Source: Candidatus Dormiibacterota bacterium
GTDB lineage: Bacteria; Chloroflexota; Dormibacteria; Aeolococcales; Aeolococcaceae
Direction: 5' to 3'
Length of the DNA: 64,000 bases
Assembly: GCA_003162415.1 (NCBI GenBank)
Contig: PMOL01000004.1
Location: forward strand, 202,474-266,473
Shown here piece after piece: positions 43,641 to 52,590 of this stretch. Under the pieces are notes generated by a model. It was given only the letters and a program-made list of their open reading frames with translations, made no database searches and was not told the origin of the DNA. The number at the start of each line of letters is the position of its first letter. Positions within the stretch are counted from its first letter, which is position 1. The position numbers and the translations under genes are program-made.

Positions 43641-44681
43641 CTAGTAGAAGACCTGGGCGAGCTCGTAGAGTTCGCGAGGGACGCGACGCTGCTCCCCCAC
43701 GACATCGGCAATGCTGGCGACGTCGACAGTGCCGTTGGTGACCACCGGCATCTCGCCGAACAGCCCTTCCACGACCAGGTCATAGGCCTTCGCACCGACG
43801 CGCGTCGCCCAGATCCGGTCGTACGCCGTGGGCGAACCGCCCCGCTGCACATGTCCGAGCACGGTGGCCCGCGTCTCGTGTCCGGTGCGCTCCTCGATGA
43901 TGCGCGCGAGGTTCTCGCCGACGCCGCGTCGCGAGAGCTGGACATGTCCGAAGGCGTCCCGCGCGCCCTCGGCCGCGTCCTTCGACTGCAGCCCTTCCAT
44001 CTCAACGCCCTCGGCGACGACGATGATGCTGAAGTCGCTTCCCGCTCGGGTGCGCACCTCGAGGTGCGCGACCACCTCGTCGACGGTGACGCTGAACTCG
44101 GGGATGATGATCATGTCGGCACCGCCCGCCAGGCCGCCCATCACCGCCACCCACCCGGTGTCACGTCCCATCACCTCACACACCATCACCCTGTGATGCG
44201 AGGTGGCGGTGGTGTGGAGACGATCGAGGGCTTCGGTGACCACGCTCACGGCGCTGTCGAACCCGATGCAGTACTCGGTGATGCTCAGGTCGTTGTCCAT
44301 GGTCTTGGGCACGCCGACGACGCGCGCGCGTTGTTCGGCAAGTCGGGCCGCGACACTCAGCGTGTCATCCCCGCCGATGGCGACCAGCGCGTCGAGATGC
44401 AGCCGCTCGATGTTGCGCATGACCTCGTCGATGCCATCCTCGAGCTTCATCGGGTTCACGCGCGAGCTGCCCAGCATAGTGCCACCGAGCTGGAGGATGC
44501 CGGAGAGCTCCGAGCGGTCAAGGTGCATCACGTCGCCCTCGCCGACCATGCCCGCCCACCCGTTGCGAATCCCGAACAGCGAGTCACCGGCGGCGAGCGC
44601 GCGCCGGCCGATCGCGCGAATGGCGGCGTTGAGACCTGGTGCGTCACCCCCGCCCGTCAGGATGGCAATTCTCTGTCCCAC
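43641..44681 (-). CDS. pfp: 6-phosphofructokinase, PPi-type signature
   Basis: 346 residues of the PfkA family. The phosphoryl-donor site reads GGDD (103-106) and PKTMDND (125-131). ATP-dependent PFKs have GGDG and PGTIDND at these positions; Asp and Lys instead are the marks of pyrophosphate-dependent enzymes. It should therefore use PPi and run reversibly in glycolysis and gluconeogenesis. The catalytic TMDND Asp is present. GTG start with a weak AGGGG upstream; 17 bases after the second LCP gene, so possibly co-transcribed. Confidence 0.9.
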   Translation of the reverse strand: MGQRIAILTGGGDAPGLNAAIRAIGRRALAAGDSLFGIRNGWAGMVGEGDVMHLDRSELSGILQLGGTMLGSSRVNPMKLEDGIDEVMRNIERLHLDALVAIGGDDTLSVAARLAEQRARVVGVPKTMDNDLSITEYCIGFDSAVSVVTEALDRLHTTATSHHRVMVCEVMGRDTGWVAVMGGLAGGADMIIIPEFSVTVDEVVAHLEVRTRAGSDFSIIVVAEGVEMEGLQSKDAAEGARDAFGHVQLSRRGVGENLARIIEERTGHETRATVLGHVQRGGSPTAYDRIWATRVGAKAYDLVVEGLFGEMPVVTNGTVDVASIADVVGEQRRVPRELYELAQVFY

Positions 44682-44698
44682 GCGTCCCCTACAGCTTG

Positions 44699-46180
44699 CT
44701 ACTGACCGACCCCTTGGTCACCGAGGAACGCCTGCTCTTCGGCGCTGCCGAGTATGACGGTCACACCGCCTGCAGGGGCCGCCACGGGAGTCGCAGGCGG
44801 CGTAGTCAGGGGCGCGGTCGGTGCCGGCTCGGTGGTGACGCTCACCCCGAAATACGCGGCCAGCCATTGCGCGGCGGCGGTGTCCTTGCCACCACTGTTG
44901 TCGATCACCTGTGTCAGAGCCTGCGTTGGCGCTCTTCCACCGGCCGTGGTGGCGAAGCCCAGCATGTGCATGACCGAAGCCCAGCGGGTGGTCGCGGTGT
45001 TGTTGCACCCGCTCGCGTTGACGAACGCCACCGGGGCTCCCTCGGCGAGGGCCGCGGGCGCTGGGAAGATGTCCTGGACGAAATGCTGGAGTGACTTGTA
45101 GCTGCGGTCATTGGTGTAGAGGTAGTAACTCCCACACCGGTATGGATACCCGCAGTCGTAGAGGAAGTTGGTGTCATCGAGACTGATGTGCTCGATGGAT
45201 GCCGGGTTGACGCCGTTCACCAGGCCATACAGGGACTCGGCGTCGCCGATGGTGAGGTTGGTGAGCACGTTGCTCCCCAGTGCGTTGATGACATCCGGCA
45301 GCTTGCCGAATCCACCGATGCTCTCGATCTGCGACCTGAGCGCGACGATGATCTGTTGCTGGCGGCGGCTTCGCGCGAAGTCTGATCCCTGTCCATTGTT
45401 GCCATGACGCGAGCGGGAATAGATGAGCGCCGTAGCGCCGTTCATGTGCTGCATGCCCGCTTTGAAACGCACGGTCTGGTATCCGCAGTTACCCAGGTCG
45501 CACTCGCCGGCGGGGTACTGGTAATCCGTGAAGCCGGCCGGGACATCGATATTGATTCCACCGACGGCATCGACAGCCTGCTTGAATGCGTTGAAGTCGA
45601 CCCCCACGAAGTAGCTGATGCCAACGCCGAGGATGTGGGCGAGCACCGGGTCGGCCACGGCCGCGCCGGCATCCACCGCGCTCGCCGGTTGGGGCCCCTC
45701 ACCGAGCATTCCGGCCGCGTACGCAAAGTTGATTCGCTGCTGAGTCGATTTGCCATTGCGAAGTGGGATGTTCACGAACCAGTCGCGTGGGATCGATATC
45801 TCGGCGACCTGAGGTGGGCGGCCCCGCAACGGCTGGATCGAGATGACCATGATCGAGTCGGTGAGAAATGCGCCCGAGTGCTGATCGCCGCCGTATCCGT
45901 AGAGAACGACGTTGATCCGCTGATACGTCTGCTTTTCATGGTCGATCGCCGAACCGTGGCCTCCCTGCAGTGCACCGACCACGGCGCTGATCGGATTGGT
46001 GTGGAACGTCTTGGCGAGTGCGAGCGAGAGGCGCACGCCGTAGATGCCACCGGCAACGAGCAGCAGCGAGAACATGACGACGACCGAGACCACGGCGCGC
46101 CTCCGCGCGACCCAATTCGGGACCACGTTGTAGCGCGACCGGCGTCGCCTGCGAACGGATGATCTGCTGATTGCCGCCAT
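44699..46180 (-). CDS. LCP family protein with C-terminal LytR_C domain
   Basis: 493 residues: basic N-terminus, one membrane helix (about 29-52), LCP domain (about 85-350; EISIPRDWFVNIPL, IYSRSRHGNNGQGSDFARSRRQQQI) and a LytR_C-type domain (about 370-450; VAFVNASGCNNTATTRWASVM) with a Thr/Pro/Ala-rich tail. Extra cysteines (CDLGNCGY, CGYPYRCGSY) may form disulfides outside the cell. Role as for the LCP at 41.5 kb. The ATG at 46180 is chosen because the earlier frame is basic, non-conserved sequence. The promoter was not found. Confidence 0.88.
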   Translation of the reverse strand: MAAISRSSVRRRRRSRYNVVPNWVARRRAVVSVVVMFSLLLVAGGIYGVRLSLALAKTFHTNPISAVVGALQGGHGSAIDHEKQTYQRINVVLYGYGGDQHSGAFLTDSIMVISIQPLRGRPPQVAEISIPRDWFVNIPLRNGKSTQQRINFAYAAGMLGEGPQPASAVDAGAAVADPVLAHILGVGISYFVGVDFNAFKQAVDAVGGINIDVPAGFTDYQYPAGECDLGNCGYQTVRFKAGMQHMNGATALIYSRSRHGNNGQGSDFARSRRQQQIIVALRSQIESIGGFGKLPDVINALGSNVLTNLTIGDAESLYGLVNGVNPASIEHISLDDTNFLYDCGYPYRCGSYYLYTNDRSYKSLQHFVQDIFPAPAALAEGAPVAFVNASGCNNTATTRWASVMHMLGFATTAGGRAPTQALTQVIDNSGGKDTAAAQWLAAYFGVSVTTEPAPTAPLTTPPATPVAAPAGGVTVILGSAEEQAFLGDQGVGQ

Positions 46181-46391
46181 GGTTGAGGTGTTGCTCTCGA
46201 CTTTTCGATCTGGGTGTGCTGACCGCCGCGTGCATCGTGCGGGACCGGCGCGCCGCGTTGGGCTCCCCTTGAAGGACAACGCTGATGTCAGCTTCCGGTT
46301 ACCCGCCGCCCAGGAGAAGGGTACCCCAGGTTCCGCTGATCGGGAGCCGACAATGGCATGATCTGCGCCCATAGCGGGACGGAGGAGTGAG
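46181..46391. other. Divergent intergenic region between LCP2 and quinone oxidoreductase
   Basis: 211 bases, the longest gene-free stretch. It must hold both promoters. I see only the GGAGGA ribosome site at 46381-46386 for the rightward gene, and no TANNNT box at leaderless spacing on either side. Confidence 0.4.
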
Positions 46392-47357
46392 GTGCGGGCA
46401 CAGCAGGTTCAGGGTCTCGAAGGCCCATCAGGGCTCCATCTGGTCGAGGTCGACGAGCCGGAGGATTCGGCTCGCGTGGTCATCGAAGTCGCCGCCGCGG
46501 GGGTGAGCTTTCCCGATCTCCTGCTCACGCGCGGCGAATATCAGATGAAGCCCCCGCTGCCGTTCGTGCCCGGAGTCGAAGTGGCAGGTCGGGTTCGCTC
46601 CGCTCCCGACGGCTCGGGTTTCAGCGCCGGCGACCGGGTGATGGCCTTCACAATGCTCGGCGGTTTTGCTGACGTGGCACTCGCTGAGCCGGCGTTGACC
46701 CTCGCGATCCCGGAGGGACTGACGTTCGAGGCCGCGTCGGGTTTCGTCATGAACTACCACACCGCATACTTCGCCCTCGCCCGCCGGGGTCGGATCCGGC
46801 CTGGCGACCGCATCGCGATCCATGGCGCCGCAGGTGGGGTCGGCACCGCCGCCATTCAGGTCGGGCGCGGGCTCGGGGCCGAGGTCATCGCGATCGCCGC
46901 CGGGCCCGACAAGATGCACATCGCGGAACGCGCCGGCGCGCATCACGTCCTCGATGCGGAGGGGGACTGGGTGGCGGCCCTGCGAGCGCAGAACGACGGA
47001 CTCGGTGTCGATGCCATCCTCGACCCCGTCGGCGGTGAACGATTCGACCAGAGCGTCCGATGCCTCGCACCCGAGGGACGCCTGATCGTCGTCGGTTTCA
47101 CCGACGGGCGAATCCCCAGCGTCCAGGTGAATCGGGTCCTGCTGAGGAATATCGATATCGTCGGCGCCGCGTGGGGAGCCTTCCTGGGCGTCAGACCATC
47201 GCTCTTCACCGAGACGCAGCGCGAGCTCGACGCGATGATCGCGTCCGGCGTCGTCGCGCCGATCGTGGGTGCGACATATCCCCTCGAAGACGCGCCGGCC
47301 GCGCTGAATCTCCTTGGGCAGCGGCGGGCACGAGGCAAGGTCGTTCTGACGATGTAG
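46392..47357 (+). CDS. NADPH:quinone oxidoreductase (zinc-free MDR family)
   Basis: 321 residues, medium-chain dehydrogenase/reductase of the quinone oxidoreductase group. Seen: SFPDLLLTRGEYQ at the N-terminal domain, GAAGGVGTAAIQVGRGLGA for the nucleotide loop, and no structural zinc cysteines. It reduces quinones or enoyl-type substrates with NADPH. GTG start with a strong GGAGGAG ribosome site 5 bases upstream. Confidence 0.88.
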   Translation: MRAQQVQGLEGPSGLHLVEVDEPEDSARVVIEVAAAGVSFPDLLLTRGEYQMKPPLPFVPGVEVAGRVRSAPDGSGFSAGDRVMAFTMLGGFADVALAEPALTLAIPEGLTFEAASGFVMNYHTAYFALARRGRIRPGDRIAIHGAAGGVGTAAIQVGRGLGAEVIAIAAGPDKMHIAERAGAHHVLDAEGDWVAALRAQNDGLGVDAILDPVGGERFDQSVRCLAPEGRLIVVGFTDGRIPSVQVNRVLLRNIDIVGAAWGAFLGVRPSLFTETQRELDAMIASGVVAPIVGATYPLEDAPAALNLLGQRRARGKVVLTM

Positions 47358-47371
47358 CGCCGTGGGCTGCC

Positions 47372-47377
47372 TAGAAT
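47372..47377 (+). promoter_or_regulatory. -10 box of the secreted unknown protein
   Basis: TAGAAT, 15 bases before the GTG at 47393, followed by GAGGAA. A leader of about 9 bases is implied. Confidence 0.4.
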
Positions 47378-47392
47378 GCGCCGAGGAACATT

Positions 47393-47923
47393 GTGAGCAT
47401 ATCCGCCAAGCCGTCCCCGTTGAGGGTCGTGCTCATGCTCGTCGTGGTTGTGGTAGCCGTCGGCGGCGTGTCGTTGCTGGCGACTGGAGCCGGCCGCACG
47501 ACTCCGGTCAACCACGCCGTTCTGCCGGTCGCGAGAACTCCCGCGCCATTGAGCTGCGAACCGGACCAACTGGCCCTCGCCGGACCACTCAACGCCTGTG
47601 CATCCATCGATTCCGCCACCCGCTCCTGCGACGCAACGGCGGTGGGGGTCCTTGCCATCTTCAATCTGACGAGTTCCGCCCACCACTACAAGTTGGCGAT
47701 CAATCTGACCGATTTCGCGGGACAGCGTGTCTATGCGTTGGACGACATCACCTCGACGGTTGCGTTCCGTGACGACAACGGCTACGAGTGGAGGTCTGTC
47801 GCCGGGAGCCTGACCGTCGTTAGCCCCGAGGGTCGGTCCGGAACCATCAACGCGACCCTCGAGAGCAGTTTCTCAGTCATCCCGCTCAGAGTCGTCGGGC
47901 GATGGAGTTGCGGCGGAGCCTAG
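47393..47923 (+). CDS. Membrane-anchored or secreted protein of unknown function
   Basis: 176 residues: N-terminal signal or anchor helix (about 10-32) then a domain of about 135 residues with beta-rich strands and four cysteines (LSCEPDQL, LNACAS, RSCDA, WSCGG) that could form two disulfides outside the cell. No family recognised. Its TAG stop and the stop of the convergent acyl-CoA dehydrogenase share the palindrome CTAG. Confidence 0.65.
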   Translation: MSISAKPSPLRVVLMLVVVVVAVGGVSLLATGAGRTTPVNHAVLPVARTPAPLSCEPDQLALAGPLNACASIDSATRSCDATAVGVLAIFNLTSSAHHYKLAINLTDFAGQRVYALDDITSTVAFRDDNGYEWRSVAGSLTVVSPEGRSGTINATLESSFSVIPLRVVGRWSCGGA

Positions 47924-49068
47924 TTGCGCAGCAGGTCCCGTGCGATCACGACCCGCTGGATCTGGCTGGTCCCCTCGTAGATCTGGGTGATCTTGGCGTC
48001 CCGCATCATGCGCTCGACCGGGTATTCGTTCACATACCCGTAGCCACCGAGGATCTGGACGGCGTCGGTCGTGACCTTCATCGCCGTATCCGCTGCGAGC
48101 AATTTCGCGATCGCGGCGAAGTGACCGACGTCCGGGCTCTTGTCGTCGATGAGCTGCGATGCCCAGTACACCATCGCCCGCGCCGCCGCAGTCTGGGCCT
48201 CCATGTCCGCGATCATGAACTGGATGCCCTGGAACTCGGCGATCGCCTTGCCGAACTGCTTGCGCTCCCTGGCATATCCCACCGCGTAGTCGAGCGCTCC
48301 CTGCGCGATGCCCAGCGCCTGCGCAGCCACTCCAGGCCGTGAGCGGTCGAGCACCTTCATCGCGATCCGGAAGCCGTCACCTTCCTCGCCGAGACGGTTG
48401 GCAGCAGGGACGACCACCTCGTCGAAGTGGAGTTCGGCGGTGTTGCTGCCGCGGATGCCGAGCTTGCCGTGAATCGTGTTCGCCGCAAATCCCTTGAGGT
48501 GTTGCGCATCCTCGAGGACGAACGCGCTCACGCCCTTGGAGCGCTCATCAGGATCCGTCTTGGCGAAGACGGTGATGGTGTCTGCGATGCCGCCGGCGGT
48601 GATCCAGAGCTTGCTGCCGGTGATGACGTACTCATCGTCGTGACGCTCCGCGCGCGTCTCCATGCCCGCCGGGTCGCTGCCCGCGCCCGCCTCGCTGAGC
48701 GCGTACGCGCTGAGCTTCGCTCCGGTTGCAAGGTCCGGAAGCAGTCGCGCCTTCTGCTCGTCGGTCCCCGCGATCATCAGCGGGTAGCCGCCGAGCGCCT
48801 GGACCGCAAGGATCAACGCGCTGGTCGCGCAGACCTTGGCCACCTCCTCGATGGCCACGTTGAGCGTCAGCGCGCTGCCGGAAAGACCGCCGTACTCGGG
48901 AGGAAAGGGGAGCGCGAAGAGATCGTGCTTGCGAAACAAGTCGACCACGTCCCACGGGAATTCGCCGCTGCGGTCGATCTCCGCAGCGCGTGGAGCGATA
49001 CGGTCGCGAGCGATATCGCGCAACGTGTCGCGGATCATGGTCTGCTCGTCGTTGAGGCGGATGTCCAT
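47920..49068 (-). CDS. Acyl-CoA dehydrogenase (1)
   Basis: FAD enzyme that makes the 2,3-double bond in acyl-CoA. 382 residues with the family motifs YALSEAGAGSDPAG (FAD/CoA), a full C-terminal helical domain and QIYEGTSQIQRVVIARDLL, whose Glu in YEGTS is the base of short/medium-chain enzymes. Chain specificity not readable. The ATG at 49068 is 7 bases after TAGCAT, so it has its own leaderless promoter within the 26-base gap to the next gene. Confidence 0.93.
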   Translation of the reverse strand: MDIRLNDEQTMIRDTLRDIARDRIAPRAAEIDRSGEFPWDVVDLFRKHDLFALPFPPEYGGLSGSALTLNVAIEEVAKVCATSALILAVQALGGYPLMIAGTDEQKARLLPDLATGAKLSAYALSEAGAGSDPAGMETRAERHDDEYVITGSKLWITAGGIADTITVFAKTDPDERSKGVSAFVLEDAQHLKGFAANTIHGKLGIRGSNTAELHFDEVVVPAANRLGEEGDGFRIAMKVLDRSRPGVAAQALGIAQGALDYAVGYARERKQFGKAIAEFQGIQFMIADMEAQTAAARAMVYWASQLIDDKSPDVGHFAAIAKLLAADTAMKVTTDAVQILGGYGYVNEYPVERMMRDAKITQIYEGTSQIQRVVIARDLLRN

Positions 49069-49075
49069 GCGGCTG

Positions 49076-49081
49076 ATGCTA
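49076..49081 (-). promoter_or_regulatory. -10 box of acyl-CoA dehydrogenase 1 (leaderless)
   Basis: TAGCAT on the minus strand, 7 bases before the ATG at 49068. Confidence 0.55.
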
Positions 49082-49094
49082 CCAAGCAACCGAG

Positions 49095-50213
49095 TCAGTC
49101 GTTGAGCAGGTGCCGCGCGATCACGACGCGCTGGATCTGGTTGGTGCCTTCATAGATCTGGCATGCCTTGGCGTCGCGAAGCCGAACCGCCGCGGGGTGA
49201 TCGTCCGCCCCCGATTCCGGGGCACACAGCTCGACCGCCGCATGCGCGACCGCGACACAGGTGTCGGTGGAGTACAGCTTCGCGATCGCAGCATCGAGGG
49301 TGACGCGCCGTCCAGCGTCGACCAGCGCCGCCGCGTGGCGAGTCAGCTGCCGGGACGCCGCAGTGCGAACCTCCATGTCCGCAATCGCGATCGCGTCGAC
49401 GTCCAGTCCCGCGTCGCGGCGGCGCCGCGACGCATCGAGTGCCGCATCGAGCGCCCCCTGCGCGATGCCAACCGCCTGCGCCGAGATACCGACCCGGCCG
49501 CTGTCCAGCGCGGACATCGCGACGGTGAATCCAACACCCTCATCGCCGAGGCGGTTCACCGCGGGAACGCGCACGCCCTCGAGGACGAGCTCCCCAGTCC
49601 AGGAACCGTGCAGCCCCATCTTCGCCAGCGGCGAACCCGTGCTGACCCCCGGCCACGCGGATTCGACCAGGAAGGCACTGACCCCATGCGCCCCTTCGCC
49701 GGTGCGGGCCATGACGATGTAGAGATCGGCGTCACCGGCGCCGGTGATGAAGGCCTTGGCGCCGTCGAGCACGTACGTGTCGCCGTCGCGCACGGCTCGC
49801 GTCCGCATCGCAACCGCGTCACTGCCCCCCGCCGGCTCGGTCAACGCGAACGCTGCCAGCCATTCGCCGCGTGCCAGCCTTCGCAGGTACCGCGACTTCT
49901 GGTCATCGTTGCCAAAAACGAGGAGTGGCTCGGTGCCGACCGACAGGTGCACATCGAGGATCACCGCACAGCTGGCATCGGCGTGCGCCACCGTCTCGAT
50001 GAACTCGATGAAATCGGCGTGGCTGCCGCCCGCACCACCGTACGCCTCGGGCGTGAGGATCCCCGCCAGCCCCGCCTCACCGGCGGCTTCGACGATGCGC
50101 TTCGGCGACGGACCGGCTCCACGCGCCATCACCGGAGCTATGGGCGCGATGGCGTCCTCGACGAAGGCCGCAATGCGGCCGGCGAGGGCGCGGTCTGGGG
50201 TGTCAGTCGACAC
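49095..50213 (-). CDS. Acyl-CoA dehydrogenase (2)
   Basis: 372 residues from the GTG at 50213, which overlaps the thiolase stop by 11 bases. Motifs FALTEPAGGSDAVAM and QIYEGTNQIQRVVIARHLL with the catalytic-position Glu. It is a little shorter than its two paralogues and diverges in the middle domain (many Ala, Asp and Arg). It probably acts on a different acyl chain length from its neighbours. Confidence 0.9.
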   Translation of the reverse strand: MSTDTPDRALAGRIAAFVEDAIAPIAPVMARGAGPSPKRIVEAAGEAGLAGILTPEAYGGAGGSHADFIEFIETVAHADASCAVILDVHLSVGTEPLLVFGNDDQKSRYLRRLARGEWLAAFALTEPAGGSDAVAMRTRAVRDGDTYVLDGAKAFITGAGDADLYIVMARTGEGAHGVSAFLVESAWPGVSTGSPLAKMGLHGSWTGELVLEGVRVPAVNRLGDEGVGFTVAMSALDSGRVGISAQAVGIAQGALDAALDASRRRRDAGLDVDAIAIADMEVRTAASRQLTRHAAALVDAGRRVTLDAAIAKLYSTDTCVAVAHAAVELCAPESGADDHPAAVRLRDAKACQIYEGTNQIQRVVIARHLLND

Positions 50214-51378
50214 GGACGAGTGTGGCCTCGCCCTGCGCGATCCCGCTGCAGATCCCGGCGGCCCCATAGCCGCCGCCGCGGCGGCGCAGCTCGTAGAGGA
50301 GCGTCATGAGGATCCTGGCCCCGCTCGCGCCGATCGGATGGCCGATCGCGATGGCACCGCCATTGACGTTGACGCGCTCGGGATCCACCTCGAGCATCCG
50401 AGTGCTCGTGATCGCCACTGCGGCGAACGCCTCGTTGATCTCCACCACGTCGAGCCTGCCGGCATCCACCGCACCACGAGTCTTGGCAAGCGCAGCCTCG
50501 ATCGCGAGCGCGGGGACGGTGGCCAGGTAGGGGTGCTCAGCAGCGGACTCCCCGTAGGTGAGCCAGGTGCCGAGCGGTGTGAGCCCTTCCGCCTGCGCCC
50601 GTTCCGCGCTCATCAGCAGCACAGCGGTGGCTCCGTCGTTCATGCCCGGTGCGCTGCCCGCGGTGACAGTGGTCCCGTCACCGAAGGCACCGCGCAATGC
50701 AGCGAGCTTCTCGATCGTCGTGTCCGCGCGCGGCTGTTCGTCGCGCCCGATCGCGGCACCGTTGACGCTCACCGGCACGATCTCGTCGGCAAACTTCCCT
50801 GCCGCGAGCGCTTCCTGGTAACGCATCTGCGAGCGGAACGCCCATGCATCCTGCTGCTCGCGCGTGACCCCGAGCTCGGACGCGACGTCGCTGCCATGCA
50901 CGCCCATGAGCACACCGTCGACTGGGCAGCAGAGGCCGTCTCGCATCATGCTGTCGACCGCGACCCGATCGCCGAAACGGCTGCCGAAGCGCTGGTCCTC
51001 GAGCAGGTACGGCGAACGCGACATCGACTCCATGCCGCCTGCGACCACAACCTCCGCCTCGCCGGCACGGATGAGCAGCGCGCCGAGATTCACCGCCTTC
51101 AGCGCGCTGGCGCAGACCTTGTTCACGGTGAACGACGAAACGCTCGCCGGGAGGCCGGCGCGGAGCCCTGCCTGCCGGGACGGCACCTGCCCCTGTCCGG
51201 CCGCGAGCACCATGCCCATGATCAGCTGATCGACCGCCGCCGGATCGGTGCCGGTGCGCTCCAGGACCTCGCGGATCACGCGAGCACCGAGGTCCACCGC
51301 GGGCACCGAGGCGAGCCCACCGCCGAGCTTGCCGAACGGCGTGCGCGCGGCTGCGACGATGACGGCATCAGTTGGCAC
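50203..51378 (-). CDS. Acetyl-CoA acetyltransferase / 3-ketoacyl-CoA thiolase
   Basis: 391 residues. Nucleophile Cys89 in NKVCASALKAV, the His of GGAIAIGHPIGASGAR (about 346) and the second Cys in GICSGIAQG (about 377) form the thiolase catalytic set. It cleaves 3-ketoacyl-CoA to acetyl-CoA. The last motif reads CSGIAQG rather than the usual CIGGGQG, a mild deviation. It overlaps both neighbours by 11 bases. Confidence 0.93.
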   Translation of the reverse strand: MPTDAVIVAAARTPFGKLGGGLASVPAVDLGARVIREVLERTGTDPAAVDQLIMGMVLAAGQGQVPSRQAGLRAGLPASVSSFTVNKVCASALKAVNLGALLIRAGEAEVVVAGGMESMSRSPYLLEDQRFGSRFGDRVAVDSMMRDGLCCPVDGVLMGVHGSDVASELGVTREQQDAWAFRSQMRYQEALAAGKFADEIVPVSVNGAAIGRDEQPRADTTIEKLAALRGAFGDGTTVTAGSAPGMNDGATAVLLMSAERAQAEGLTPLGTWLTYGESAAEHPYLATVPALAIEAALAKTRGAVDAGRLDVVEINEAFAAVAITSTRMLEVDPERVNVNGGAIAIGHPIGASGARILMTLLYELRRRGGGYGAAGICSGIAQGEATLVRVD

Positions 51379-52546
51379 GGTCGGCCTCGAGAACCTCGAA
51401 CGGACGGAGCAGATGGCGGGCGATGAGAATGCGCTGCACCTCGCTGGTCCCCTCACCGATCTCGTTGATCTTGACGTCGCGATACAGGCGCGCCACCGGC
51501 GACTCCTCCATGAAGCCCATACCGCCGTGGATCTGGACGGCCTGGTTTGCGCATGCGGTCGCGACCTCGGAGGCGTGCAGCTTTGCCATCGAGGCGTACG
51601 GCGTTGGACTCTTGCCCGCGTCGATCGCCGCCGCCGCGCGCCAGGTCATGAGCCGCGCCAGCTCGATCTGCGTCCCCATGTCGGCAAGCTTGAACTGCGT
51701 GCCCTGGAAGGTCGCGATCGGCACGCCGAACTGGCGCCGCGCCGCCGAGTAGGCGAGCGATGCATCGAGGCACGCCTGCGCCACCCCGACCGAGAGCGCT
51801 GCGATCGCGACGCGACCGCTCTCGAGTATCTGCAGGAATTGAGTCAATCCCTGGCCAGGGACGCCGACCAGGTTGCCGAGCGGCACGCGGCAATCCTCGA
51901 AGATCAACTCGCGAGTATCCGATGCGTGCCATCCGAGCTTGCGGTACTTCGGCGCCTGCGAGTACCCGGGAGTTTCCCTCTCCACCGCGATCGTGCTGAT
52001 CTGCTTGTGCCCGTTGTGCGAGCCCGTGACCGCGGTGATGGTCACCCCCGCGCTGATGTCGGTGCCAGCATTGGTGATGAAGGCTTTGCGACCGTTGATG
52101 ACCCAGTCATCGCCGTCGCGGACTGCACGCGTCTGGGTTGCGGCAGCGTCCGATCCGGCGTCGGGCTCGGTGAGCCCGAAAGCCCAGAGGCGCTCGCCGG
52201 CCAGAAGAGGCTCGAGCCAGCACTGCCGCTGTTCCCGCGAACCGAACTTGACGAGCGGCGAGATGCCCAGTGAGACCGCCGCCTCGAGGGTGATGGCGCA
52301 ACTGGCATCGGCTCGGGCGATCTCCTCCATGGCGAGGCAGTACGAGATGAAATCGCCGCCTGCGCCACCCACCTCCTCCGAGAAGGGCAGTGCGAATAGT
52401 CCGAGCCGGGCCATCCCGGCGACGAGGTCGTAGGGAAAGTCCCCGGTCTCGTCGTAATGGGCGGCTGCCGGCGCGATCTCCGCCTGGGCGAAGTCGCGAA
52501 CCACGTCGCGAATATGGCGTTGCTCGTCGCTGAGATCGAAGTTCAC
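51368..52546 (-). CDS. Acyl-CoA dehydrogenase (3)
   Basis: 392 residues, nearest in look to short/branched-chain (butyryl/isovaleryl type) enzymes: FGLTEPDAGSDAAAT, then GEGTSEVQRILIARHLL. It heads a three-gene run ACAD3-thiolase-ACAD2. The GTG at 52546 lies 9 bases after TACCGT. Confidence 0.92.
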   Translation of the reverse strand: MNFDLSDEQRHIRDVVRDFAQAEIAPAAAHYDETGDFPYDLVAGMARLGLFALPFSEEVGGAGGDFISYCLAMEEIARADASCAITLEAAVSLGISPLVKFGSREQRQCWLEPLLAGERLWAFGLTEPDAGSDAAATQTRAVRDGDDWVINGRKAFITNAGTDISAGVTITAVTGSHNGHKQISTIAVERETPGYSQAPKYRKLGWHASDTRELIFEDCRVPLGNLVGVPGQGLTQFLQILESGRVAIAALSVGVAQACLDASLAYSAARRQFGVPIATFQGTQFKLADMGTQIELARLMTWRAAAAIDAGKSPTPYASMAKLHASEVATACANQAVQIHGGMGFMEESPVARLYRDVKINEIGEGTSEVQRILIARHLLRPFEVLEADRAN

Positions 52547-52555
52547 TCGAACCTA

Positions 52556-52561
52556 ACGGTA
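52556..52561 (-). promoter_or_regulatory. Probable -10 box of the ACAD3-thiolase operon
   Basis: TACCGT on the minus strand, 9 bases before the GTG at 52546. Confidence 0.35.
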
Positions 52562-52590
52562 GCGCGGCGGGCGTACTACCGCGCGGGCGC

